NCBI GenBank assembly: GCA_032622095.1 | Contig: CP136066.1 | Span: forward strand, 9,387,784-9,451,783 | Source of the DNA: Siphonodentalium dalli | Lineage: Eukaryota > Mollusca > Scaphopoda > Gadilida > Siphonodentaliidae | DNA length: 64,000 nt | Direction of reading: 5' to 3' | Shown: positions 12,086 to 23,258 of the stretch, in pieces | Layout of the letters: every line of letters starts with the position of its first letter | Position numbering within the stretch: position 1 is the first letter of the stretch | The notes under the pieces: model-generated | The model's database searches: none | What the model was told of the DNA's origin: nothing | The model's input: the letters and a program-made list of their open reading frames with translations, nothing else | Program-made: the position numbers and the translations under genes

Positions 12086-13049
12086 TAGGTATTACGCATA
12101 GCTATTTGAAGTCGTACGGTCCTGACACCTTTTCACAGAATTGACGACTACGAGTCCGTTTATGTGACAATCGTGCTTGCCACTCGCAGCAAAGGGATTA
12201 TGGCTCTGCGTGCCGTGATTAGTCTGTACTCGATACTGTTGCTATCATGTCATACCTCAGCTCTTTGTATTGCACATGCTGTTCGTGTTTCACCAGGACA
12301 AATTATATGATTGCCACTAATAGATAACAAGTAAGGCTGACAATTTAAGGATATAATATCAAAGTCATCTCCCACATTGGGGAGCTGAGAAACGATCGCG
12401 AAATTATTAATATATTATGCATGTGTGAGTTTTGTTGACAATCCACAACCGTAATCGTAGGGAAGAACGACAACGAATAGAAATAACACACATTATAGGG
12501 AGTGGTACCCTATTCGTAATATGTGTATATTGTCGTTCATAATGCGAAAGGTGCCTATTACTCGATACGTTTTAAGTCACCGAACGATTATAAAAAAAAA
12601 CGTCTAACGTAGTAGTACAGATCATTATGCATTTCTGTCGATTTACGATTAGGAAAGTCATCTACATAAAACATGTACGGGCAATGGAAGCGCTGACCGG
12701 AAAGAGAGATCACTCGTGCAACACCGAAAACAGTCCATTATCGGATATCCCAGTTTGTTCTCGAGATTAAGCTCAATATGAACCTATTCAGCAGTCGAAA
12801 TAGCTTCGACGTGGACGTTATTGAAATGAAAATAAGTTCAATATCACATTACTTGAGCAATAAATTTTATAGCGAGGTAATGCGTTTTCACCGTGACCCG
12901 CGGCATTCCACGTAATAAAGGGTATATGTTAACTATGAGCTTAGTTTATAATAACATTATGTCCATTATGATCCATTATGAATATATATGTCCATTATGA
13001 ATATCTAGGTACATTATGAACTATTTGCGTTACAATATGTTGCAGGCAA
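12086..13049. other. No gene recognised
   Basis: Unique sequence. At 12470-12580 a GCGAAAGGT..CT..TCACTCG-like tract resembles the right end of the 9174-9578 MITE and may be an old remnant. Otherwise nothing is visible. Confidence 0.35.
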
Positions 13050-13860
13050 TACTATCGTTCTCACTGGATGGGGCTACATAGTACGGGAACTACTCATCTG
13101 ATTATTTAGTAGAATGCAGCGCTAAGTGATATAACACTCCCACATGTAGCCTCACACGGACCCAATTAGATGATCTGCATCAGTGCATCGTTCTCGTTGG
13201 ATGGGGCTCCATAAGTGAACAACTCATCTGATTATTTAGGGAAGAAAGGGTTAATTTATATATTACTCCCATATGGAGCCGCATACTGATCCATGCAGAC
13301 GACCGTCATCAGTCCATCGCTATCGCTATATGTGGTTCCATAAGGGAACTATTCATCTGAGTATTTAGTAGAGCAAAATAGGTAACTTAAATGTCACTCC
13401 TACACGTAGTCTCACACTGCCCCATGTAGACAACAGTCATCAGTGGCTCATTTTCATTATATGTGGCTCCATATGGGAACTGTTCATGTCAGTATTTAGC
13501 ATTAAAAGGGTTAATTTATGTAACACTCACACCAACAACAGCACAAGCACGAACAGCAGTGGCTCCACCTATCCAGCGGCGGATGTCGAAGAAGAGGTTA
13601 GAACTGCACAGGAGGCGATGACAAAATGTATTCACGAAGTCCATGGCAAAATTCAAAGCACAAAGACTACATCTACTTCCAACAGAATAAATAGGCCATC
13701 AGAAAGGGTTACTTTATATAGCACTCCCATACGTAGCCTCACGCAGACCCACCAGGAAGGTCTCCCATATAGCACTCCCATACGTAGCCTCACGCAGACC
13801 CACCAGGAAGGTCTCCCATATAGCACTCCCATACGTAGCCTCACACAGACCCATGCAGGC
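13050..13860. repeat. About 130-bp tandem repeat passing into a 51-bp repeat
   Basis: Four diverged units of about 130 bp share GGGAACT..TCATCTGA.TATTTAG, TAACACTCCCA and GTAGCCTCACAC. From 13721 a shortened 51-bp unit, GCACTCCCATACGTAGCCTC, repeats at 13721, 13772 and 13823 with near-identity. Between the two parts sits a non-repeat insert (13530-13700). Confidence 0.85.
13530..13700 (+). CDS. Possible coding fragment inside a tandem array
   Basis: Within the array a roughly 170-bp insert of higher GC reads in the plus frame as a Ser/Thr/Asn-rich stretch, then AADVEEEVRTAQEAMTKCIH and EVHGKIQSTK, a plausible alpha-helical segment. Repeat units resume on both sides (AAAGGGTTA at about 13506 and 13705). 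It could be a captured exon or retrocopy fragment. No splice sites were chosen with confidence, and the surrounding 146-codon frame is prolonged by the repeat. Function unknown. Confidence 0.2.
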
Positions 13861-15250
13861 GAAAATCATCACACTCTGACCACCCATCAGTGTGACAAAC
13901 TGGTTGCACTTGTACCAGTTCTTTGACAGATGCCCTCTACTTTGTCTGTCGGGATATAGTCCTTTGTGAGTATCGATTTATAGAGTGCCATTAATGCATG
14001 TGACATTTTACTTCAAGCGGGTTAATGCCTTCATCGATTAATTCCCTTCGAATATTGACTGCTCAAAATGGCCCATATCAGTTCGAAGCCATACATTGGC
14101 GCGATTCAAGCATTGTCCGAATTATGGCGTTCTGTTCAAAAGACACAACCTTCTGGAAATCTTTCTCGGTAGTCTTCCCGGTGGCATGAAATATTCTTAA
14201 TAATGTCGTTTCTAGCTTATATGTTAGAGACAGTCATGAGCACCTACTCCTATTCTCAATATTTTGAGGATTCCTCGAAAAATAGCCACTTAACATATGA
14301 AAGATGATTTAATCATAACCACAATTAAGAAAACTCTCAGAACATGTTGGATATATGAGGCGAAACATAACATAGTATAGTGGGCTGAACTAGTTTGTAT
14401 AAAACTGATCTTCATCTAAGCACTGTGATTTACTATGTATACTGAACTGTTTGTGTTTTCCCACACACATACTGAATCATGGTTGCAGACAGCTCAATTG
14501 GTCCACAGTGTCACGCATCCCTGGTATATTTGTTGTAATATATGCATAAAGTGTCGAAAAGCGATTGTCTGTTGTTTAAACACTCCGTCACCAGGTACAT
14601 AACTGACGACGATTCCAGTGAAATTTAGCATTTTACTTCAGACTTACACCTACACTTACATTCTACAACTGCTTACTCATGTACATAACTATAAATTTCA
14701 AAATTAACCCTTTCGAAAACTCGCGGCCTATGCTTACGTTCCTAATTTCAAAATTTGTAACACCTAACTATGTACCACGCTCCCATCTTTTACTGAAACT
14801 ACCGGTATGGGACAATCATGAAACTAAAGAATATTTTAATACTCTACGTATAACTAGTTCATTTATGATAGTGCGTGATTCTACGGTACTGGTACGCATA
14901 CTCTGTCATAGGTATACCTATATTTTCCAAATTTCAAAACACCAGGCATACCTCTATTATGCTCCTGTTTTTAATTTTACTGACTATGGAATTGTCCAAG
15001 TGGCGCTTCGGAATGTGTACCTAGATAATGATCACCTTTGTCCATGTTACCGAAGACCGGTTTACCCTTGTATTCTGTGATGTTCCCAGCCCCCCCCCCC
15101 GGATCTCTATATTTTACAACATAATATATGCATACCGAATCCTCGTTGACAATCAAAGCAACTCCAGCGTTAACATTTATGATTACACAGAACCAACGTT
15201 GAACAAGTGTGGTGAAAATTATGTCATATACATCTCAGTTATTTTGTCAA
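13861..15250. other. No gene recognised; one chance-length open frame
   Basis: Contains the longest non-repeat open frame of the plus strand (14679-15080, 133 codons), which has no motif, signal or splice support and a length expected by chance in 64 kb of this composition. A poly-C run is at 15091-15101. Confidence 0.4.
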
Positions 15251-15256
15251 ATGACA

Positions 15257-15500
15257 TTGTAAGTAAGTAAGTAAGTACGTAATTAATTAAGTAAGCAAGG
15301 GAGTAAGTAAGTAAGTAGGTATCCAACTATGTGAGTAAGTAGTCAGTGAGTTAGTGACTGAGTGAGTGAATGAGTGAGTGAGTGAGTGCGTGAGTGAGTA
15401 AGTGACTGAGTGAGTGAGTGAGTGAGTGACTGGCTGAGTGAGTGACTGACTGGGTGAGTGAGTGAGTGAGTGAGTGAGTGAGCGAGTGAGTGAGTAAGCA
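15257..15500. repeat. GTAA / GAGT tetranucleotide simple repeats
   Basis: A GTAA-rich block (15257-15345) passes into a GAGT/GACT block (15346-15500). The minus strand of the latter reads as a SLTH-type repeat peptide, an artefact. Confidence 0.95.
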
Positions 15501-15681
15501 GATTCCCGTAAGTAAATATAGTTTTGAACTACGGATATGGCAAAACGACCGCTGGTAGAAAGTAAACAGATTATAGTGGTGCAGTACTCTAATCTTTATA
15601 AGGAGCAATAAATTATTTATAATTTACAGGTTCATACTTACAGACTGAGAACATATATCGTAAGCGACAAATATCGTTTAA

Positions 15682-16073
15682 CCCTTTACCCAACAAACCG
15701 GGCAAAACCGGCCAAATAAAGCTTCAACAGCCTAAAATATCTTCGGTCTGTCTCAATAGAACCATACAAATATGGATATCATTGGAATCGGCTCCTTGAC
15801 CACATTGTGATAGTTACAGTTATGCCCTGTGCCAATGCATTCTTTTATATATGCGAGTCGACCATAGGTCGCCTCGCATATATAAGAGAATGCATTGGCC
15901 TAAAAAAAATCTTTGTTTAACACTTTTTACCATTTTTTCTTACATTCTTTAACAATTTTATAATTTTTAATGTGTTAAGCCAATGCATTCTCTTATATAT
16001 GCGAGGCGACCTATGGTCGACTCGCATATATAAGAGAATGCATTGGCACAGGGCCGTTCTGTTGGGTAAAGGG
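15682..16073. mobile_element. piggyBac-like MITE with two 69-bp palindromes
   Basis: The termini are CCCTTTACCCAACA and its complement TGTTGGGTAAAGGG, bounded on both sides by TTAA (15678-15681, 16074-16077). That is the target-site rule and CCC start of the piggyBac superfamily. Inside are two oppositely oriented 69-bp palindromes (15831-15899, 15979-16047) separated by a T-rich spacer; the left arm carries an additional 150 bp that is not inverted. It encodes no protein. A second copy lies at 42605-42954. Confidence 0.88.
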
Positions 16074-16077
16074 TTAA

Positions 16078-16540
16078 CCATCAACCTTAAACTCACCAGT
16101 TATTCCCCAGCTACATGTCCTACATGCATTACGTGTATACGTTAAACGTGGTTATTTGAGTTCGCATCACACACACATTATTCAATTGCTCACGCGAATA
16201 GTGTGTCTGGTTGTTAGGTAACCAACATCCGCAATTGCTGAAAGACGTATACACAGGGGAGCACCGGAAGTGGGTTATCACAATGAACATCTATCACCAG
16301 TGGTATAGATAAGCAGCGAACCCGTCTACGAGAAACCTCGAGAAATCTCGAGAAAATCTTGAGATTTAATTACGGTTCGTCTGCTAAAACAAAGCGTCTA
16401 GGAGAACCACTAACACGTAGCGGCATCTAATTACGAAACGAAACTCATAAGACGATCAGTGTCACGGATCGGCACCTCGTAACGGAACGAAACAGGTCGT
16501 TCGATCTCTGGCGGGTCCGTTTTCTCGTGAGACGTATTAC
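16078..16540. other. No gene recognised
   Basis: Unique sequence with a short cluster of CTCGAGAAA motifs near 16335-16365. Confidence 0.4.
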
Positions 16541-16891
16541 ATTAAAGCCTCGACGATTTGTCGATTTATCGAAATATGAAGGAAGACCGCTTCCTTCGAT
16601 CCGTAAACCCGCGATGAAAACAAGGAATGCGTTTCTTGCCTGTTGTGCCTCCATGGGCTCTCTCTTAAATACGCGATTTATCGTTGCTGTGTTTATGAGC
16701 CGCTGGCAGCTTTAATCCCCTTGTAGTAGGAATATACATGTACACCACGGGCATAACACTAGTTATGGGCAGTAAACTGACCTGATTTTAAAGATGGTAT
16801 TTAAAGGTCCACTTAATTTACGCATGCCCATATATCATTATACATAACTTATTCCATATTATATACCGTTTGGAATATGAACCAAATATAT

Positions 16892-16925
<34 letters not shown>

Positions 16926-18187
16926 CATCAGAGTACAGAACAACTGTGGCATAGGAGTGTCCGCCAAGTGGTAGAGATTCTCAGATTCACCCCAATACTT
17001 CCACCGTTGTTTACACCAGAATGCATCACAATTCACAACTAAGATATATAGTTATCCCCTTTTCATTGAGAATTATAAACTGGGAATACAGATCAGATCG
17101 AAATTAAGCACAGAACACATGTCGGTACATTGACAAAAAGCAATATGTTCACAGTTTATTCAACCGGATGAGTTGATAACACACTGTTTTGGAGTCCCCT
17201 CTTTCAAATGGTATACAGTATGGACATCCATTAAAGCCTCGACGATTTGTTGATTTATCGAGAAATTAATAACGACTGCTTGGAATCCGTAAAGTCACGA
17301 TGAAAACAAGGAATGCTTTTCTTGCCTGTTGTGTCTCCATGGGCTCTCTCTTATATGCGATTTATCGTTGCTGTATTTATGAGCCGCTGGCAACTTTATT
17401 CTCCTTGTAGTAGGAATATACACCACGGGCATAATACTAGTTATGGGCAGTACACTGGCCTGATTTTAAAGATGGTATTTAAAGACCCACATAATTTTCG
17501 CCCAGATCGCATTTTACGCAAGCTATTTCATGTCACATACCATTTGGAATATGGACCACACATATATATATATATATATTCCATCAGAGTACTGAAAAAC
17601 TGTGGCATAGGAGTGTCAGCCAAGTGATAGAGATTCTCAGATTCACCCCAATACTTCCACCGTTATTTACACCATAATGCATCACAATTCACAACTAAGA
17701 CATATAGTTATCCCCCTTTCAGTGAGAATTATGAACTGGGAATATAGATCAGATCGAAATTAAGCACAGAACACATGTCGGTACCTTGACAAGAACAACA
17801 TTTTCACAGTTTATGCGACCGGATGAGTTGATAATACAATTTTTTTGAGTTTCCTCTTTCAAATGGTGTATAATATGAAATATATTATATATAATGCGAT
17901 CTGCTGATTCGAAAATAAAGTGGGCCTTTAAAGAATATTGACAGGGCTGTTTCCCCGAACGTTCGATGGTGACATCCATTAAAGCCACGACGATTTATCG
18001 ATTTATCGAGAAATGAAGGAAGATCGATTGGTATCCGTAAAATCGCGAAGAAAGCCAGCAAAGCTTTCTAGTCTGTTGTCCATCCATGGGCTCTCTCTTA
18101 TATATGCGAGTTATCGTTGCTGTGTTTATGAGCCGCTGGCAACTTTAATCTCCGTGTAGTAAGAACATACACCGCGGGCATAATAGT
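16541..18187. repeat. Large tandem repeat, unit about 690-750 bp, 2.3 copies
   Basis: ATTAAAGCC.CGACGATTT.TCGATTTATCG begins at 16541, 17230 and 17978, and each copy continues with GAAAACAAGGAATGC, GGGCTCTCTCTTA, GTTTATGAGCCGCTGGCA and, in the first two, CATCAGAGTAC and AACACATGTCGGTAC. An (AT)n run (16893-16921) expands one copy. The third copy breaks off where the MITE at 18188 begins. Short frames inside are not conserved. Confidence 0.9.
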
Positions 18188-18648
18188 TGTGACCCGCCAT
18201 ATCAAATCCAGTCGTAAGTCGGGATTTTTTTTACTCTGTGCCAATGCATTCTCTTATATATGCGAGTCGACCATAGGTCGCCTCGCATATATAAGAGAAT
18301 GCATTGGCCTAACAATTTTTTACAATTTGAATAATTTTGTCTTGTATTCTTTAACAATTTTATAATTTCACCTATACAGAGCCCCAGACAAACATGAGCA
18401 GACGACACTCTTCTATATGCTTCTACATATGTGTGGGGCTCCCTGCAGGGTAATGGATGTTTTTTTATTTTATGTCCTAAAAATTGTAAGAAAAATTTAT
18501 TTTAAAAAAATGATAAAAAATTGTTAGGCCAATGCATTCTCTTATATATGCGAGGCGACCTATGGTCGACTCGCATATATAAGAGAATGCATTGGCACAT
18601 GGTAAAAAAAAATCCGACTTACGACTGGATTTGATATGGCGGGTCACA
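18188..18648. mobile_element. TGTGACCCGCC MITE, second full copy
   Basis: Same termini, same two inverted 69-bp palindromes (18240-18308, 18528-18596) and same GAGCCCC...GGGGCTC core as 11627-12083. TA follows the right end but GT precedes the left end, so one base of the target duplication has probably mutated. It lies inside the third unit of the large tandem repeat, dating it after that array. Confidence 0.9.
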
Positions 18649-18649
18649 T

Positions 18650-19262
18650 ATCTGGTATATGCATGGTAAGCCATAGCGCGAAGAAATATAATCATTGCAT
18701 ACAATAATCATTAATCATTTACATAGAAACTGTCTGACGTCGGGCGTCACGCGATATCCCTAGACTATACTATTCATCGCGGTTTGACGCGAGTCGGGGT
18801 CATTATGATTTTGAACAACGGTAGTCTGTTGAAAAACTCCCCTCAACACCCAGTGTGAATTGTTACGATCTACAGTTGTGTCTTTATTTGAAGCAAACCT
18901 TAATATATAACTTAGAATAATGTCTCATTTTGGCAACAAAATAACGAAATGATTGTGATATGACTGTCACACGTTTAATGGATTTCGTTTGGAAATAAAA
19001 CATAACATTCTTACTATAAAACATAACATTCTTACTATTGAATAATAGGTACAGCTAACTGTAGTGGACGGTCACAGTTGGAAGTGTCAATCAATTTGAA
19101 CATCCCTATTTGGGGACATTATCACACTTCGTCGATTAAGATCAATTAACTCACACGATCTGGGCGAATAATGTTCAATTACCGAAATAAATTTATTATC
19201 GATGCATTAATTCGGTTGTATCATATCTACGTACAGGGACGCATGGTCATCGAAGATGGCGC
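18650..19262. other. Mostly unique; 19067-19255 matches 42010-42190 in inverse
   Basis: GTGTCAATCAATTTGAACATC, CCCTATTTTGGG-like, GATCAATTAACTCACACGATC and GTACAGGGACGCATGG.CATCGAAG occur in reverse order and complement inside the element at 41900-42236. This is therefore a decayed copy of that element's middle and one end. The rest of the stretch shows nothing. Confidence 0.6.
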
Positions 19263-19985
19263 ATATTCACCCCGGGTACGTGGTATCGCCAAACCCGAGG
19301 GTATCACCAAACCAGACGATGCGGTTTTGAATTAAGGAACATATCTTCCCTCAGATGAATCTATATATCTCCCAGTTAACTGGTAATATCCATTATCAAT
19401 GCGGAATGTTCCCTCAATGGGGTAGCGATTATAGCTTGCTCTCACCCCGATAAATTTAACATAAATTCCGGTCATTTACGATTTTATCATAAATAGTAGA
19501 CACTCTTTGACGTTAGGTAGTTTGTTTGAAACATGAGTATCAGCCATATGGCGAATAATGCGTATGTCGATAGAGAAATATATGTTCAATTAACCTTAAA
19601 ATTGTCTAGTCTGCAGAGCGTTTCGAAATAATACTATCTGCGTCCAAGTGTGGGTACCCACCATAATTTCGGGTATATATCGAAGCCGCAGATCGTGATG
19701 TCGCCAAATCAGATATGGGATATCAAAGATGCGAATGATATACTTCACATTTTGACCGTTTCTGGTTGAAAATAACCCAGTTATCATTCGGACAGGCCGG
19801 CACATGGATCATATTCAGAGTGGGTGTGCACGTGCAAGGGTGAAAACGTGTATGTGTGTTTGTGTAATTTATGTTCTATGTCATATTCATAGTATAGGCT
19901 ATTCTGTGTTATTAGGCCCGGAACCGCATCGTCTGGTTTGATGATACCTCGGGTTTGGCGATACCACGTACACGGGGGTGATATT
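19263..19985. mobile_element. Foldback/TIR element, 64-bp inverted arms
   Basis: The left arm (19263-19326), with GTACGTGGTATCGCCAAACC and ACCAGACGATGCGGTT, is complemented by the right arm (19922-19985). About 600 bp of AT-rich, non-coding interior separates them. Superfamily not determined; the outermost bases are ATATT on both sides. Confidence 0.8.
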
Positions 19986-20029
19986 AGATAACATAGAAGT
20001 CGGCAAAACAACTATAATCAACAATAACA

Positions 20030-21700
20030 TCTAAAACATATTCAATATCGACATTTTAAATTTGTCAGTAGAATTAAATGACGACATTTCATATATATAT
20101 AAACACATGGTATGTAAATATTACTGTCACAGTGACATGAGTCCAATAACGATACCACTTGTAAACATTTGGAACGTTAAATGCATTGAACAATGTTGAG
20201 ACTAAACTATTCGAACTTAATATGCGTTTTATTGTGCTAATTTCGGTTCCTCGACAACTAGCAAAATTATTTTTGATGCTTTTATTTGAATCGATTCATA
20301 TACAGGTGAATTACACATCAGACGTGTCAGCATATAATACTACAACATACATGTACATACAACCGAATATCCTCAAAATGCTTACGATTAAAATAAAATT
20401 ATCTACTCTATATATATATTTTCTTAGTATCATCATTGATAACCCACATGTGTTTTACCAAACTATGTACACACTCATATACTACTATGCGTGACATACG
20501 TATATAGGCCCTATGGGTCGGGTGCTATTTGTAATTACAATGTATAAATATATTGATGATTTACGTTTTGCACATGTCAAGTTAAATGGTTTTCTAACTG
20601 GAAGTCACAATACACAAGACATTAACCATGGTGTAACACTGGGTGATCGCCAACGTCAGAACACTGTTTTTTTTCATTCAAATTCTTGTATGCTTGTAAA
20701 TAGTGTTCATGGTGTCGTCATTTGTTGGTGTGTCAACCATGCATTGCATACGTATTCCCCTCTTCCGGTAGCAGTCTTATGCGATCTCCTGAAATACATA
20801 CACATGTAAGATATCAAACTAAACGAAATCACACAGCGACAGAAATGGGAAAACAATAATCGACAACAAAAAAAGGAAAAACAAATTCAAAGACAACACA
20901 AGACATCCGCCAGTAGAAGATGCATACTTATACACATACTTATACACATACTTATACACATACTTATACACATACTTATACACATACTTATACACATACT
21001 TATACACATACTTATACACATACTTATACACATACTTATACACATACGTATACACATACTTGTACACATACTTATACACATACGTATACACATACTTATA
21101 CACATACTTATACACATACTTATACACATACTTATACACATACTTATACACATACTTATACACATACTTATACACATACTTATACACATACTTATACACA
21201 TACTTATACACATACTTATGCGGAATATAACATGCCTATATATGAACAAGCATTGTGTATAGTGTATCTGACAGAATGAGGTCCTCAGATGGTGAATTTA
21301 GTGACGCTATCCCTCACATCGGTCTAGCAACACAACACCTCATTCTGCGTAGGCCTTATCTTCTAGGAAATACATATATATATAGTATAAAATTAACAAT
21401 GTTTTATTTACTATTTCTCGTCTGTTCAGTTTATATATCGCCTAATTTGCTTGATCGATGTGAATAATTGGTGAACGTCAACTTCAACTGGGCAACTTCG
21501 ATTTGATCCCATGTCTCTCGTAACAGTTGAGGCCTAAGCATATTGAGATCACCAGATGGTAAAGTTGGTGATGCTAGCCAGTTCTAGTTTCTCATTTATG
21601 GGGACCTCTATTTCAAGGTTTGCCTCACTTAATTTCAATAGAAACACATAATGTATTGGTTCACACCGTGACAATTAACTGTAGCAAATACAAACAAGTC
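20030..21700. repeat. Diverged duplicated block, copy 1 (pairs with 42250-44930)
   Basis: Landmarks occur in the same order in both copies: ACGACATTTCATAT, TGAACAATGTTGAGACTAA, TTTCTAACTGGAAGT, GATCGCC, TTCATTCAAATTCTTG, GACATTCGTCGGTAGAAG-like, then ACACATAATGTAT.G.TTCACAC.GTGACAATT. This copy lacks the transposons inserted in copy 2 but has a 12-bp array at 20925-21219. Small open frames in the two copies do not stay in register, so I see no conserved gene within it. It may be intergenic sequence duplicated along with the membrane-protein genes. Confidence 0.75.
20925..21219. repeat. 12-bp satellite (CTTATACACATA)n, about 25 copies
   Basis: Nearly perfect 12-bp units with a few A>G or T>G changes (CGTATACACATA, CTTGTACACATA). 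Because 12 is divisible by 3, all three long repeat frames here (119-130 codons) are artefacts. Confidence 0.97.
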
Positions 21701-21760
21701 TCTTTGTGACCGAATTAAGTGACTGGTCGCTCCAATTCAAAAGTAACATTGCAAACTTAC

Positions 21761-21775
21761 GAATAAATGATGAAA
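21761..21775 (-). CDS. 15-nt micro-exon after the transmembrane exon (gene copy X)
   Basis: On the minus strand CCCTACAG precedes TTTCATCATTTATTC, which is followed by the consensus donor GTAAGT. The phase is 1 at both ends (2 + 12 + 1 bases), adding V-S-S-F-I. The paralogous site at 48624-48641 has the same exon with one extra codon, an acceptor TTTTCCAG and a donor GTAGGT. Conservation of both splice signals and of reading phase argues that this is a real exon family. In this copy the gap to the transmembrane exon is only 23 nt, too short for normal animal splicing, so copy X may instead read through to a stop at 21737. Confidence 0.5.
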
Positions 21776-21798
21776 CTGTAGGGCAAAGAAACACATAC

Positions 21799-21902
21799 CG
21801 TTTGTCGAATCAGCCTTTCTTGGTTTCTTTCTGAATAGGTGATGACAGATCAATCCGATAACAAGGGCACACCAAACAAACACAAACGATAAATAAAAAA
21901 TC
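21799..21902 (-). CDS. Transmembrane exon of a single-pass membrane protein (gene copy X)
   Basis: The exon starts after TTTTTTTTACAG and ends at the donor GTATGT, phase 1 to phase 1, 34 full codons. The peptide is a hydrophobic helix with FVWCALVIGLICH in its middle, followed by the basic stop-transfer stretch LFRKKPRKADSTN, the layout of a type I membrane protein leaving the membrane. The exon at 56740-56849 aligns throughout (FAWFAIVIGAMCY, then VRKKHRNSASAN), with a 6-bp length difference. Ectodomain exons would lie at higher coordinates; 25337-25510 is a candidate. Family unknown; the phase-1 exon pattern is usual for animal receptors. If the adjacent 23-nt gap is not spliced, the tail ends with GMCFFALQFHHLFVSLQCYF. 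Confidence 0.65.
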
Positions 21903-21964
21903 CTGTAAAAAAAACAAGTACTATCATCAGAAGACAACTTCGGGACGATGTTCAACTTATCTCA

Positions 21965-22545
21965 ACTTAGGTGCACCAAGGATAACTCGGTAGGTTTCTA
22001 CACAGCAAAACAGGTTCACGAAGGATAACTATATCGTCGTTCACGAAGGATAACTATATCGTCGGTAGGTTTCTGTACATTATTACAGGTCGAAGAAGGA
22101 TAATTCTATCGTCGGTAGGTTTCTGTACATTGTTACAGGTCGACGAAGGATAACTCTATCGTCGTTTGTACGCTATCGTCGGTATGCCTATGTACAATAT
22201 TACATGTCCACGAAGGAAAACTCTATCGTGGGTAGGCTTCTGTACAGTATTACAGGTCCACGAAGGACAACTCTATCGTGGGTAGGCTTCTGTACAGTAT
22301 TACAGGTCCACGAATGATAACTCTATCGTCGGTAGGTTTATATACAGTATTACAGGTCCACGAAGGATAACTGTATCGTCGGTCGGTTTCTATACAGTGT
22401 TACAGGTCCACGAAGGATAACTATATCGTCGGTATGCCTCTATACAGTATTACAGGTCCACGAAGGACAACTCTATCGTGGGTAGGCTACTGTACAGTAT
22501 TACAGGTCCACGAATGATAACTCTATCGTCGGTAGGCTTTTATAC
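21965..22545. repeat. 50-bp minisatellite, about 11 copies
   Basis: The unit is ACAGGTCCACGAAGGATAAC, then TCTATCGTCGGTAGG and CTTCTATACAGTATT. It lies just upstream of the transmembrane exon of copy X. The same unit recurs at 58850-58943 and 60160-60608 near copy Y, so it was present before the genes duplicated or spread between them. Confidence 0.95.
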
Positions 22546-22678
22546 AGTATGTTACAGCAAACATCAACTATTACAGGTCGAGTAACGATTATCGCTTGAA
22601 ATAATATTGATTGATACAAAGATAGGATATTTAATGAGTCGCAATTTTGAACGAAACTATATTAACCGAATGCACTAA

Positions 22679-22720
22679 CTTCGATTCGAGTCAAGCACTA
22701 TGGCGAGGCTCGAATCGAAG
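22679..22720. repeat. Perfect 12-bp stem hairpin
   Basis: CTTCGATTCGAG (22679-22690) and CTCGAATCGAAG (22709-22720) are exact complements around an 18-nt loop. Function unknown. Confidence 0.8.
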
Positions 22721-23258
22721 ATAGTCTGTAGTCTGTGGACAAGGTTAATGAATTTCGTATAGTATTGCGACGAGTTTGAGATCCTTTTTTATCACATAAT
22801 CACATTTTAGCAAGGAAAAACGATATCGAAATGGCTGAATTTAACAAACAATAATACTGATTTCTTTACCACAAGTGGAAGTAAAGACATCTTCAAGAAA
22901 TATTATATTTCAATTTTAAATGGTCTTTTAATGCTGACAAAATTGTTAAAACACCCTTATCACCCATGTTTATCTCTCAGTCAACACTAAATAAACCAAC
23001 ACAAATTGAATATCATAATTATATCCTAAAAGATATAATAATAACATTGCGTTTAGCTCTTACGTCAATATGGGTGCCGATAATACACGTGTGTCTTACT
23101 AAATATATGAAGGCGGGTTCAGAGGATAATTATGTTATAAAATGAATTCATGGCCTGGCTAGCTATTATAGCATAGTTGTTACATATACAAATAAGAAAC
23201 GCTGCCATGTTGATGTCATAATACGTCTGATTAACGCTTGATTTATAATACTGTATCG
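22721..23258. other. No gene recognised
   Basis: AT-rich, probably intronic if the exon at 25337-25510 belongs with the transmembrane exon at 21799. Confidence 0.4.

Noticed and set aside
14679-15080. 133-codon plus-strand frame
   Set aside because: Length expected by chance for the composition and window size; no domain, signal peptide or splice context.
20819-21279. Frames of 119-130 codons (YKYV, THTY repeats)
   Set aside because: 12-bp satellite artefacts.
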